A stretch of 19,038 nt of DNA from Isohypsibius dastychi (taxonomy: Eukaryota > Tardigrada > Eutardigrada > Parachela > Isohypsibiidae). Below the pieces are notes generated by a model, which was not told the DNA's origin, did not search any database, and saw only the letters and a list, made by a program, of their open reading frames with translations. This document shows, piece after piece, positions 9,690-19,038 of this stretch; within the stretch, counting starts at the first letter, position 1; each line of letters opens with the position of its first letter. The stretch is taken from positions 1-19,038 of the forward strand of contig JAQIWT010000500.1 in assembly GCA_034696485.1 (NCBI GenBank), given 5' to 3'. The translations under genes were made by a program, and so were the position numbers.

Positions 9690-10249
9690 TTTTCGCAATC
9701 CAGAATTAAACGAAGACCAACACAACAACAACAACGTGACTTTCAAAATCGGAAGGTGCTAGAAATCTTGATCCGTTTCCGAAAATGCTAACGCAGGTCG
9801 TCATCAATTTAGCAGACTGCGGTGGGCCATCCACAATCCACATCATGACGCCCCTACGAACACATACAGGGTTTTCATGCGGGGACTTTATGAATTTCTA
9901 AACAAGGCTCCGCTCGCTTACGTCTACTCGGGGTGGTCGATCGGGCAACGAACGTTGACCCCGGTAAACTAAATGGAATTCCAGATGGCGCTAACCACGC
10001 ATTTCCTCATTGCTTGAAACGCTGCCACAACCGCAGCGCCCACTGTCAGCTTGGCTTGGATTTCCTAAAAAAATTCCTAACGTCAAACGTAATTTACGAA
10101 TACGATTGATCTTCGTTTCGCTGTTTCGCTGAATTTTCCGATAATCGTCCTCTTCTTCGTCGGTTATTTTAGATTTTGGGCATTTTCAACTGAATCTTCG
10201 TTTCTTCGATACATTTTCTCACCAACAGAATACTCAAACCCACTGTGAC
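9690..10249. promoter_or_regulatory. Intergenic region of divergent IMPA1 and UBE2G2 genes
   Basis: These 560 bases lie between two outward-facing start codons and must contain both promoters. No TATA box or long open frame was seen. A bidirectional promoter is possible but not shown. Confidence 0.5.
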
Positions 10250-11093
10250 ATGGCTGGACCAGCTCTCAAACGGCTCATGGCGGAATACAAGCAGCTTCTT
10301 TCCGATCCTCCTGAGGGTGAGTTTCTTCAGCGGTAAATTCGTTTACCTACCGTATTTTCTTGATTTCCTCAATGAGAACAATATTTCTAGATACAGTTTT
10401 AATGAATACCAGTGAATAATTGGCTGAAAAACTGATGGCTGGCACGAAAGTAGCTTTCTACATTAATTTCTGTTGTTTTTTTCTAAGGGTTTAATATTTT
10501 AATCAAGTGACTTCGGTTTCAATAGAATTTCAGATTGTGATTGATTGATCACTTGGAAAGTCATTAAATTCAGCGAAAATAGTGGTAAAATGTTCGCGAT
10601 TTGACTTTGAAAGGTTCCCGGAGGTCGCTGTTGTTATTTAACATCTTCTTTCATTCCAGGAATCATGGCCGGTCCCGTGAGCGACGAGAATTATTTCGAA
10701 TGGGAAGCATTGATTCCCGGTCCAGAGGGCACATGTTTCGAAGGGGGCATTTTTCCGACGCGATTGACGTTTCCGCCAGATTATCCGCTGAATCCACCGA
10801 AAATGGTCTTCACTTGCGAAATGTTCCATCCGAATATTTACCCTGATGGTCGAGTGTGTATCTCCATTCTTCATCCGCCAGGAGACGATCCGATGGGCTA
10901 TGAAACAAGTGCGGAACGATGGAGTCCAGTTCAGAGTATCGAGAAAATTCTGCTCTCGGTGATGAGCATGCTGGCTGAGCCAAATGATGAAAGTCCGGCG
11001 AATGTCGATGCTGCCAAGTGCTACCGGGAAAATCGCGATGAATTCAAACGCAATGCCCAGAAACTGGCCCGGAAATCATTGGGAATCGACTGA
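10250..11093 (+). CDS. UBE2G2: Ubiquitin-conjugating enzyme E2 G2
   Basis: Two exons, 10250-10316 and 10660-11093, joined across a 343-bp intron, give 166 residues (human 165). This E2 accepts ubiquitin from E1 and builds chains with ER-associated E3 ligases such as gp78 and HRD1 in ER-associated degradation. The UBC fold covers the whole protein. The HPN tripeptide is in [11 protein letters not shown], and the catalytic cysteine is C89, at the human position. The following acidic insertion [19 protein letters not shown] is the hallmark of the UBE2G/CDC34 group. The N-terminus [16 protein letters not shown] is almost the family consensus. The ATG at 10250 is the family start; no alternative upstream. 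No odd residues were noticed. Confidence 0.96.
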
Positions 11094-11766
11094 GGACGTC
11101 CTGTCTTCCCGGTTTTGCGCTCTTTTCTTCTTCTGACTTGATGGATGGATGAATACATGGATTCGAAAGTTGCGATTATTTGTACTTTCTGGTGGAAACT
11201 CCGCATAGAATTTTTGAGTATATTGCATGATCGGGGTTCTTCTCTTGGTGATATCGATGGCAGAATTTCGCTGCTGCTATTTGGTTCATTTTTTCCGAGC
11301 AATTCATAAAACGTCTGTGTCTGCGAAAAAGTTTTCCGAACTGATCACGATAAATAAATAAAAATTGAGATGAAATGTTCGGCCTTATTGTTGATTATTT
11401 CAAACTCACTTGATTAATTCGCGGTTTTTCTTGCAACAAAAAAAAGTCACTCGCTTGCAATACTGTACATGCAATGTGTACGTAGGCTTTTTTACGGTAA
11501 ACTTCGCCTTCCTGCCAAAAAACAGTTTCAATTTGAACCCGCGTAGTGCGGGCACCCGGACCGATATACAGACAATCAATCAACACAAATTCTTCTCGAT
11601 CTTCATGTCGCGTGTTGACGTTTTTGCTTATTTCCGGTTTTCTTGTTGGCTTTGTTTACTCTGCTCCGATTTTTAGACGTGATTTCAAATTGAATCAGAT
11701 TTGAGCAGGAAAAATTCAGCTTCATTTCTAGTGTCTTGTTACTATACCAGCCGACAAATTGTGAAC
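11094..11766. other. UBE2G2 3' UTR and FUOM upstream region
   Basis: This 673-base gap holds the UBE2G2 polyadenylation signal and presumably the FUOM promoter. Short frames on both strands show no family motif. Nothing else was seen. Confidence 0.5.
11353..11358 (+). terminator. Polyadenylation signal AATAAA of UBE2G2
   Basis: Two overlapping AATAAA motifs (11353-11358, with another 4 bases on) lie 260 bases after the UBE2G2 stop codon. Confidence 0.55.
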
Positions 11767-12739
11767 ATGGTGATTTTAAAAGGAATTCCGCGAATTTTCT
11801 CTCCCGAGCTGCTGCACACTCTGGCTTCCATGGGCCACGGAGACGAAATCGGTATGTCTGAATTTTGTATTGAAGAAATATTAGAAGAATAAATCCGGCG
11901 CTTTCTAAAACTTCCTAGTTTGTGAAGCCTCTTTTGCCATAATAATTTTACAAGCAAGTTGATTGTGGCTCGGGATGGTTTAAAAATAAGCCATGGGTAC
12001 CGTACCAAAACATACTGTACCATAGAGGATGCACTGAAGAATATTATCAGTGTTTTTATTTACGCGAAACAAAATTTCGGACACAGTTATGAATTTTTGA
12101 GATCTATATTATAATCCAAGTTAAATATCTTAAGATGCTGTTCTTTATATCAGAGTTATCAAGAAGACATTTCAAGAACGCGAGGTCGTTCACCACGTTT
12201 TGCGCGCGGCTTTCCCTTTTCCTAATTGTTTTCTCGTAGTACTTGGAATGGGAGAGCTGGAAACTGCGATGCAGCTTTTCCTTACCCTATTTATGAACGC
12301 TTCTGAATTTAGAAATACAGTAACCGTAAATATTTCGAATATTTCATTTGACCAATATATCAGTTCTTTAGTTCTGGCTGATGCGAACTTCCCATCTTCT
12401 TCCGTTTGCCGGCACGGACCCAAAGAGATTCGAGCCGATGGTTCCAACATTCCGGATCTTCTCCAGGCGATTCTTCAGCTCTTTCCTCTGGATCAGCACG
12501 AACCACAAAGCGTGACCTTAATGGATCTGGAGCCGATTGACAAAGAACGGAAACTAGCGACACCGATTTGGGATGTCTATCAAACGATCGTCGATAAAGC
12601 GGAAGAGAGATCTGTTGCTATCACTAAAATTGGCCGTTTCGATTTTTATGACCGGGCCAAAACAGCATATGCTGTTGTCCATACCGGCGAGAAGGCACTC
12701 TATGGAAACGTCATTTTGAAGAAAGGAGTCATTCCTTGA
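11767..12739 (+). CDS. FUOM: Fucose mutarotase
   Basis: Two exons, 11767-11851 and 12372-12739, give 150 residues (human FUOM about 154). The enzyme interconverts alpha- and beta-L-fucose and feeds the fucose salvage pathway to GDP-fucose; it belongs to the RbsD/FucU fold. Residues visible are the MGHGDEI loop with H24, LAD with D32, KEIRADG, and the C-terminal ALYGN (Y139, N141) that lines the sugar site. The acceptor chosen is TTTAG at 12371, because splicing at the CAG ten bases earlier would read straight into TAG, while this one restores DEIVLADANFP as in the family. The 520-bp intron is the longest in the window. Its open frames look like chance. The start has a good context (GTGAACATGG). 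Confidence 0.95.
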
Positions 12740-13926
12740 GTCTGCAGTTACGCTGGTTCAGATAAGAAGATATATGTTCATTCATTACAGCGCAGTGTAT
12801 GTCTGTACTAATAATGGACAATGGAGATCTTTTTGAAAAACGTACCTAGAAAATGTTTTGCTTTTCGGTTTTTCAGATCAGTCCCTTGACTTTGCGTATG
12901 TAGATGCTGCTGCTGCGCCGTATCACTTGGAATTACGAACTTGCGTACTTTGAGACCGATGACGAGCATCAGATTCTAATGAGCTGTGCGTGGGCTCCAT
13001 AGTTTGGTTACCGTATGCATACGCTAAATGAAACTGACCTACCCGTAAAGGTAGTGGCTTTCTTTTGGAGCCCACGTATGTGCTTGTTGCCATTGCTTTT
13101 GAGGATGAAACAGAAAGGTCAGCTTGTTATCCCCGAGTTCCCCGTTCGCTGGGTTTCAAGCAGCAGCGATACTTGGACATATCTGTTAGGAATCTGAGCT
13201 ATGTTACGAGTCAGTCTCAGTATTTCATTTCCATCGTGGAATGTTGGAGCTTTCAAGTTGAGGCCTTTGCGTTATCATGCTTCGAAAGGCCGGATAATGT
13301 GAACTCGGTGGAGACTCTGGGATGGACCGGATGCTTAACACTGGGAAACAATTCTAAGAACCTCCGTTTTTGGAGGAATGTTTTTATTTCGAGAAAGTTT
13401 TTAAGTTATTTTCGCCAATGGCGGACTCTCTTCGTTCCGTTATCTCGGCCAGTTTCCCATTACAGAGTACTTGATCCGTTATCGACTTCGACGACCGAGA
13501 TCCCCGCCCTTGGTTTTTGCGCACTATCTTGCCTCCTCCGGCCGCTCATTAAAGAAGCTGATCGCCATATGCGGTGTATGTCACAATGACGCAATCTTGA
13601 GACCGTAAGACAAGATCTCACTTGTCAGTCAAAAACCGACACAACAAATAAACCGCGCAGAGTTGTGGTTGTTTTGGTTGGGTGAATCAAACGAGTAGAA
13701 CCCGAATCTTCAGCTACAAACTGCACAGCAGTTAACTCTCTTTTCTTTTCTAGTTATGCAATTTACCGCTCCTTCTCTTTATGTAAGTGGGGAGGACGCC
13801 AACATCGCGTGGAATTTGAGAGAGCCCAGCCCATTGAGGATAGATAAAACAGTGAAAAAAATTAACTTAACGAACAGTCACAGTTTTGCGTCCTCTGTCG
13901 CTGATCGTTCCTTATCGACTTCAACC
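12740..13926. other. Unassigned region downstream of FUOM with one long open frame
   Basis: I recognise no gene in these 1.19 kb. The + strand frame from about 13035 to the stop ending at 13589 is open for some 180 codons, long for chance here, but it has no good ATG near its start and no family motif, and its content is rich in Ser, Leu and Arg. It could be an exon of an unrecognised gene, a decayed gene, or chance. The segment near 13690-13926 may be the 5' UTR and promoter of the next gene. Confidence 0.3.
12989..13076. repeat. Short inverted repeat with an internal palindrome
   Basis: An 11-base perfect inverted repeat (CGTGGGCTCCA at 12989-12999 and its complement at 13066-13076) encloses the 12-base palindrome CGTATGCATACG at 13012-13023. 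Together they could form a hairpin with a 66-base loop. No function is evident. Confidence 0.5.
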
Positions 13927-14311
13927 ATGAATGTCCTGGTAGTGGCTTCGATGATTCTGGTAAGTTGAACTGCATGTGAACCTTGATGTTTGTACTGACC
14001 TTTTCACGTTGGTTAAGGTGGTCTCCTCACTCGCGAGAACAAGCCCACCAGGTTCTCATGGACGTTCAGATGGTACACATCTTCGAGTCGATGGAATTTC
14101 ACCAGAAGCGTTGAGAAAATGTGCTGAGGTATTCGAAGGCTTTGCAAAGATGGCTCAGGTCAAGCAGTTGCAGCCACAGGAGGAGCGTGAAAACGCCAGA
14201 CTCGACAATGGGAACGTCTTGCGGTCGGACACGTTCGCCGCTGCTCCGGTGGGACCAGTGCTGGTTCAAGCATGCATTGCGTATCTGAACGCTTTAACTG
14301 AAAATGTTTAA
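13927..14311 (+). CDS. Small secreted protein of unknown family (108 aa)
   Basis: Two exons, 13927-13959 and 14018-14311, are joined across a 58-bp intron with a GTAAGT donor and a TTAAG acceptor. The join produces a typical signal peptide (MNVLVVASMILVVSSLA, predicted cut near residue 17), which is the main reason to believe it; neither exon alone has one. The mature part of about 90 residues is polar, begins with a Ser/Gly/Pro-rich stretch, and then looks mostly helical. It has only two cysteines (in RKCAEV and QACIAYL), which could pair. No domain is recognised. It could be a secreted signalling, structural or defence protein. The neighbours downstream are two other short secreted proteins. 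Confidence 0.6.
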
Positions 14312-14713
14312 CTGGAAGACTGTGTTCCCTTTCGACATTCACAATTAGAGTGGAGTATCTAAGATAGTGATACTGGATACCGCGGTGCATTACAAGTGCT
14401 TTTGTCGCCTTAAAAGACTAAGAGAGAACGACACAGTAAATGGATGGCTAAAGAAAATTACACAGTGGTTCACTTTGACTAGGACCTAAAAATTTCATGA
14501 GATACTATCTGTTGCAGCTTCTCAGAACTTTGCTCGTTTCAAAGGTCAACGAATCAGTATTTCACATTGCGCCAGCATTAAATCAGATCGGTCTACTGTA
14601 ACACGGTGCAAAGCAATCCAGTGTTGAATAGTTCGAAAAATCGACAAACTACAACATATTTGACGAGTGGAAACATGAAACTGTAACATGACTGTTTTGC
14701 ACACTGGGCGAAT
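14312..14713. other. Gap between two convergent small-protein genes
   Basis: These 402 bases lie between the stop codons of two facing genes and should contain both 3' UTRs. I see no AATAAA on either strand and nothing else of note. Confidence 0.5.
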
Positions 14714-15118
14714 TTAAACTAGATTCAGATACTGCGTCCACATTTCCTGGGTGATGAAGGATGGTAGCTCAGCCTTCATGTAAGCTGTGGCTCGATCGAA
14801 ACTGCTTCTCCAAATTGGCTCATCCTTCGCAAAGTGCTTCAGAAGAAGGGCTTGTATGTACAGCGTAGCGAGATGCTGTAGAGATACCATTTGGCTTCTG
14901 ATTATGATCCTATCGATCAGCGCACGACTTCCTGGTAGTATAATCTCCAGTTCTCTGTCGCCGCCATTCCAGTCCAAATTCCATGCTCCTCGGGGCTGTT
15001 GAAGAGCCAAAATCTTCTGTAGAAGGGTCATGTTGCCTGCGGGGGAAGATGATACCAGCGTCTGGACAATGACGATGGAAGACAGAAGATGTACGAGAAT
15101 CCAGTTCTTTTCTGCCAT
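14714..15118 (-). CDS. Secreted protein of unknown family (134 aa)
   Basis: This is a single uninterrupted frame from the ATG at 15118 to TAA at 14714. The N-terminus MAEKNWILVHLLSSIVIVQ is a signal peptide with a likely cut after TLVSS (about residue 24). An NMT N-glycosylation site follows at about residue 29. The mature part has no cysteine and alternates leucine-rich and charged stretches, suggesting helices (for example SLQHLATLYIQALLLKHF). No known domain is recognised. The frame can be extended upstream only by a non-ATG codon. It could be a real lineage-specific gene or, less likely, a fortuitous frame; the clean signal peptide favours a gene. Confidence 0.5.
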   Translation of the reverse strand: MAEKNWILVHLLSSIVIVQTLVSSSPAGNMTLLQKILALQQPRGAWNLDWNGGDRELEIILPGSRALIDRIIIRSQMVSLQHLATLYIQALLLKHFAKDEPIWRSSFDRATAYMKAELPSFITQEMWTQYLNLV

Positions 15119-15519
15119 GTTCACAGAGATTTCCAGATGAATCAAGTGTGGCTGGGAAACGAGGAGTGACTTGAGTTAGATGTCTAATTTGGTCATGGTA
15201 TTGTCGGCCAGGTGAGTCATATAGTCTACTTGAACAACTAAACCAACCCGGCCTCAGTCTGCGGACGTGTCAATTCTACTTCGAGATGAAGTTGATACTT
15301 GGCCGAATTTGCTGATAGCCAATTCACACTGCCGGATGCGATAAGACCTTTGTCGAAACCTACATCCTGTTCTGCATGGGGCAATGCGGTCTCTGGTAAC
15401 CACCGATATCGACTGAATACTACGAGCTGAGTGATACTCGACGGCTTTACTGGCGAACTGTCACAAATGCATGTAACTGTTTGATTTCGAACAGAACGAT
15501 ATCCGACCTGAAAGCATGA

Positions 15520-15532
15520 CCCCCCCCCCCCC
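15520..15532. repeat. Homopolymer run of 13 C
   Basis: Thirteen consecutive C bases are present. The exact length may be a sequencing or assembly artefact. Confidence 0.7.
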
Positions 15533-16403
15533 TGGAAGATATTCTGAAAAGGGTAGAATCTGTCAGTTTTAGTTGTTGATCTTCGAAGTCAGATCGATAT
15601 ACTCATACTGTGTGTGTTACTGTTATGCACCATAGCTAAGCAGGTACATTAGTCAACGGACTCTTCACCCATCGGCGCAGTTCAGTCTCTGAATTCGAGA
15701 ACAAGATCCAACAACATCGACCTTGTGCCAGCACAAATGTCTTAAACCCTGGTGTAGTCAACCCATTTTGCTGTCGGTGATCGGTGTCTGTTTCTCCAAA
15801 TTTTCCAGGAATTGTCACTTCTCCAGAAAATTCCAGACATCAATGCTCCTCGCACACAGCATGGCAACCTTTCGGTTTTTGAAACCATGTCTCAAAATAT
15901 GCTCCAGCAAACTGACTTATGTCCCAGTGGCTAGAATGAGTCAGGGACAGTTCTGTCAAAGGGCACTGATGTTGCAATAACTTCGTTCACAACCTGCTAA
16001 ATAAACGTCTTTTCCATAATATAAATTGTTGAAACCCATTGTTCGTAAAGCTGATATTTTTGCCCGCACACTTCCGGCCCCATACAGAAAATCAGTTTTT
16101 GGCTACATATGAAGACAGTTTCCGGCCAAAACCCCTAGTATTACACGAAGAACCGCTTTATGGACCAATTTAGTCAATTTTAGCCCCATGGGACTTGGGA
16201 AAGTGATCGTGTTCCCAACCAGAGGATGGATCACCAACTAGAAGCCGCCCATTTTTGAAACTTCGGTGTTATTGAGCTATCAGGCCTATCTGGATACTAC
16301 GGTTTGTGCGAAGACCCTAGAAAAAATTCCATATCTTGTGCTGACTTTATTAAGCTCATCGAACAAAACTGTGGTATTCTGACGGTGAAAATGTGCATGT
16401 AGT

Positions 16404-16682
16404 GTGCTGTGCTGTGATGACCTAAAGTGTCAGGTGCAGCACATGTTTTCGAATAATTTCATAACCCAAGAAGTGAAAGAGTTGTTAGCCATATCAATGT
16501 GGGTTGCATTCAGGAAGCAAATCAAGAAACATGGTCGCTCAGTGAGATCAAAACCGGGAACCGCCTTTCCTCCCCGCCCCCGAAGACCGCGATCCATCAC
16601 GGAGTTCACTAAGCTTATCAAGTCGGTTTACACCATCACGTCGCAGGATGCTCGAGATAAAAACGAACATAGTACAATTTAG
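16404..16682 (+). pseudogene. Possible decayed Tc1/mariner-like transposase N-terminus
   Basis: The 92-codon frame has a segment reading K-K-H-G-R-S-V-R-S-K-P-G, then R-P-R-R-P-R-S-I-T, then LIKSV, and ends in HSTI. This echoes the paired helix-turn-helix DNA-binding region of Tc1/mariner-type transposases: a basic GRPR-like linker, an LI..V helix, and a final S.STI recognition helix. The frame stops at a TAG right after STI. A +1 shift continues as RVSKYSSY, as if the gene were broken there. No DDE catalytic domain or terminal repeats were found nearby. The match is by eye and weak; it could be coincidence. Confidence 0.25.
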
Positions 16683-17158
16683 GGTGTCCAAGTACAGTTC
16701 GTACTTTGGCGTCTAATAACCCAATTTGTACACTAACTGCAATCACGAACCGGTTCCCCGTCCTGGGTTGATCTTCTGGGACTGGTACCATGAACAGCAG
16801 ACAGTGCGATGGACATTGACTTCGTATGCTGGGCCCCCTGCATCGTACACTCGTCCGCTTGGCCTTGGTCGTTAAGGGCTTGAAAATCATAGGAGTTTGG
16901 ACGAACGCTTGGTTGAATTGCGGAACAAATATGTTATTCTTGTTGGACGAACATACAATTTTGTCCGGTCTCATTACGAAGAAACATGTGGTCAAAGGCG
17001 CTGTCTGCAGCTATTTAGCAACTGTGACCAAGCTTGCAAACTGTAATCTGGAGTAGGAGGTCAGCACTTGAATGGTCACCTGTCATCTACCGTGCAAGAG
17101 TTTTAGAACCAAGGTTAAGAATAGTCAGATGCATCTTGTGAAACTTCCGTTAATCCAC

Positions 17159-17164
17159 TTTATT
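17159..17164 (-). terminator. Polyadenylation signal AATAAA of the cysteine-rich peptide gene
   Basis: TTTATT on the + strand reads AATAAA on the minus strand, 138 bases past the stop codon at 17302. Confidence 0.55.
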
Positions 17165-17301
17165 TTGATGTCACTCCCTCACGATCACTGCGTAATTGAA
17201 ATACAGAGAGTATAACAGCAATGCTACGATAGCAACGCGGTGAAAACTCTTGTACACACTTTGCGCAGACCATTTTGGTCTACTGAGCGCTGGTGTATTT
17301 T

Positions 17302-17679
17302 TCAAGGTCCACATCTGCAACTTGGGTCTTTGCATCTGCAAGTCATGACAAGTTTGCTCCATTCACATGATCCCGTACAGTAGCACTTTTTCTTCTTGGT
17401 GTCCTTTATTCCTTGACATTTCTTTCGACAAGCATTGCCTCCTCCAATTTGAAGGCATGTGGAGACTCCACCAATTAGCATCCCTAGTGCATCCACAGCC
17501 CCTGCGCGTTTCTCCCGTTCCTGTTCGTGAGATGATTGTTCAGTTCAGTTGGGAAAAGAGCTGAAACGCTCAAGAGTAACTTTTGTGATACTCACCAAAG
17601 TATCCTCGGCAAGAAGCGGTGATATGACCGCAACCAGCAACAACAACGCGAACGTCACTCCATATAATGAAGTTCTCAT
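17302..17679 (-). CDS. Furin-type precursor of a secreted 10-cysteine peptide (100 aa)
   Basis: Two exons, 17679-17596 and 17520-17302, are joined across a 75-bp GT-AG intron. Residues 1-25 are a signal peptide (leucine-rich core, ending SPLLA). A short propeptide follows, ending in REKR at residues 30-33, a furin consensus site (R-x-K-R). The predicted mature peptide is 67 residues with 10 cysteines at mature positions 17, 26, 30, 41, 43, 47, 56, 58, 63 and 65, enough for five disulfides. Its first 16 residues are small and hydrophobic (AGAVDALGML), and the rest is lysine-rich and basic. The architecture is that of processed, disulfide-rich peptides used as antimicrobials, signalling peptides or venom components. 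I recognise no family, so the role is open. The intron falls between the signal peptide and the mature part, as in many such genes. Confidence 0.72.
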
Positions 17680-17726
17680 CGTCAAAGTTCAGTCGTGTAA
17701 TTAGATCGGAAATTCAGCTCCAACGT

Positions 17727-17733
17727 TATAAAA
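17727..17733. promoter_or_regulatory. Possible TATA-like element upstream of the cysteine-rich peptide gene
   Basis: TATAAAA on the + strand (TTTTATAA on the coding strand) lies 48 bases before the ATG at 17679. The spacing fits a short 5' UTR, but the orientation is the reverse of a canonical TATA box, so support is weak. Confidence 0.25.
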
Positions 17734-18975
17734 TGCAACAGTCTATCAAGCTTTTATACGCTTGAGGATATCCGGATCTGGAAACGCGATAGGATATGAA
17801 AACACGACGTTTTGTCGAAAATGAGCAGCAACTTTGGAAAAACTATCACACGTTTGCTGACAGATTAGCAGAATCGGTCAACATGAAGGGCTTCGCACGT
17901 CTGCTACTAAGAAACGTCACTGGGAGTTCCCATTGAGCACTCAAACTTAGTATGAGTAAGACAACACTGTTCGGCAAAGAGGCATGTTTATGGTGCCTTG
18001 TTTCCTCGTGTGCATTACGGAAGTGGCGTGTTTACAACCCCTGTAGGCGATTGTTTAAATAAGTGCGCAGTTATACGAGGACAAATATGAATCGTTAACT
18101 GTGTTGACTTCTATCGCGTTAAAACGCTCGCGCGATCGTCTCAAAACGGCGCACTCTGTAGTCATTCCGCCATTACTCGGGACCGCCCGCCCGAAACTGG
18201 ATGCAGTTGTAATCTGTTTGGCAAACCAAGGTAGTCACTGGGACAAAGTAGATCTTTTTAAAATGAACAATGCGAGTCGAGAAAAGATGAACACCTTCGG
18301 AACGTGAATGATGTTTTGCTTGCCGGCGCGTTAACGGTAAATATTGGCGAGGGAGGGGGGTGTGATGAAGTGGGTGAAGCGTGTGACCAAAAGCCTGTGA
18401 CCAAAATGGTTCTTGTTCGAAAATTAGCTCACCATTATCCTGCTACTCAAGTATGGCTTGAAATCGAACCTCCAAAGCAGCCCGAGATGTTGCCGGGAAC
18501 TGGGTACGGTGTGTTGTTGAAACGCAAAATGGACCGATAATAAGAATCTCTCACCGTCTGTTTGATAATGATATCTGATGGATCTGACCTGTGAATAGTG
18601 AACATTTGTGAAAAAGATCGTTTTTGTCCGTATCCGTGAATGATCGCTCTCAAAGGCCTATTGTTCGTGAACCCTCGGGTCTTCTTGTGCTAAATGACAA
18701 AACTAAAGAGTCCTCACGGCCAATGAGAAAATGCGTTCTAACCGTTACTGGTCATTCGCAAAATTTAAGTGACGTGCAAATGATTAGTGGACACTTGACT
18801 CACAAGCAAACCACGCGAACCCGATAATTCGGAAAAAATAACTGAAAAGTGCAAACAGTGGATTTTTATGCACAAAAAATTGTCTCGCCAATGACTCGGT
18901 TGATTTCGGGCGCTGGAGCGGAGGAAAACGGGAAGAAGGGACGCGGGGCTTACCAATGCACACTGGCGGGGCTCA

Positions 18976-19036
18976 CGCCGTTTAAGGCGTCGTACAAGTG
19001 CAAACTGCTAAGTCCGCATTTGCAAACTGCCAAGTC
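18976..19036. repeat. Small hairpin and 16-base direct repeat at the window edge
   Basis: CGCC-GTTTAA-GGCG at 18976-18989 can form a short hairpin. TGCAAACTGCTAAGTC at 18999-19014 recurs at 19021-19036 with one difference. The window ends here, so this may be the edge of a larger repeat or tandem array. Confidence 0.5.
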
Positions 19037-19038
19037 GT

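Larger units (their letters stand above)
15119..17301. other. Unassigned 2.2-kb region
   Basis: No gene with a convincing start, splice pattern or family match was found on either strand. It contains a run of 13 C residues at 15520-15532, a possible decayed transposase fragment at 16404-16682 and, at its right end, the 3' UTR of the cysteine-rich peptide gene. The minus-strand frame at 15636-15818 has no recognisable content. Confidence 0.5.
17680..19038. other. Unassigned region at the right end
   Basis: The first part is upstream of the cysteine-rich peptide gene. Several + strand frames of 60-80 codons (18101-18307, 18304-18540, 18624-18827) follow one another, but they lack signal peptides, clear splice sites or family motifs. 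I cannot support a gene. A small repeat occupies the last 60 bases. Confidence 0.5.

Noticed and set aside
12200-12371. Upstream extension of the FUOM second-exon frame as an alternative start
   Set aside because: The extension has no homology. The first exon at 11767-11851 supplies the family N-terminus and the splice phases fit.
13976-14017. Reading the 108-aa secreted protein as one exon starting at 13976
   Set aside because: This would have no signal peptide and begin at a non-ATG codon within what looks like a 58-bp intron; splicing 13959 to 14018 yields a clean signal peptide.
16636-16995. 119-codon minus-strand frame
   Set aside because: No recognisable motif or splice context, and the overlapping + strand frame is also open.
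1-19038. tRNA genes, rRNA or CRISPR arrays
   Set aside because: A scan by eye found no T-arm consensus with a matching fold and no regularly spaced repeat array; the window is nuclear eukaryotic DNA.

Overview
The window is eukaryotic nuclear DNA from a small, gene-dense animal genome. All five recognisable housekeeping genes are metazoan-type and are split by introns that are mostly 55-90 bp, with a few of 160-520 bp. Splice sites are nearly all GT-AG. Secreted-protein genes and short introns would fit a compact invertebrate such as a tardigrade, small arthropod or rotifer. The phylum is an inference and cannot be fixed from the sequence alone.

Layout. 80-735: a long inverted-repeat (fold-back) element flanked by TTAA, probably a non-autonomous DNA transposon. 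736-1887: no supported gene. 1888-3436 (+): an eight-exon secreted protein with dermatopontin-like cysteine/tryptophan motifs. 3573-4736 (-): a five-exon SFT2-family Golgi membrane protein, convergent with the previous gene. 5153-7037 (+): a ZDHHC3/7-type Golgi palmitoyltransferase, divergent from SFT2 across about 0.4 kb. 7575-9689 (-): a nine-exon inositol monophosphatase. 10250-11093 (+): the E2 enzyme UBE2G2, divergent from IMPA1 across 0.56 kb. 11767-12739 (+): fucose mutarotase. 12740-13926: no confident gene, but one unusually long open frame and a short hairpin. 13927-14311 (+), 14714-15118 (-) and 17302-17679 (-): three short secreted proteins of unknown family. The last is a furin-type precursor of a 10-cysteine peptide. 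15119-17301 and 17680-19038 are mostly unassigned; a degraded Tc1/mariner-like DNA-binding segment may lie at 16404-16682.

The left two thirds is conserved cell biology: Golgi traffic and palmitoylation (SFT2, ZDHHC), inositol recycling, ER-associated ubiquitination and fucose salvage. The genes sit in head-to-head and tail-to-tail pairs. The right third is lineage-specific small secreted proteins with sparse spacing. Exon structures were assembled by hand from splice signals, reading phase and remembered family patterns. For SFT2, ZDHHC, IMPA1, UBE2G2 and FUOM every junction closes in frame and total length matches the family. Details worth checking include a GC-AG intron and a pair of introns sharing a repeat in IMPA1, a stop-free 72-nt intron in the ZDHHC gene, and microexons in the dermatopontin-like gene.
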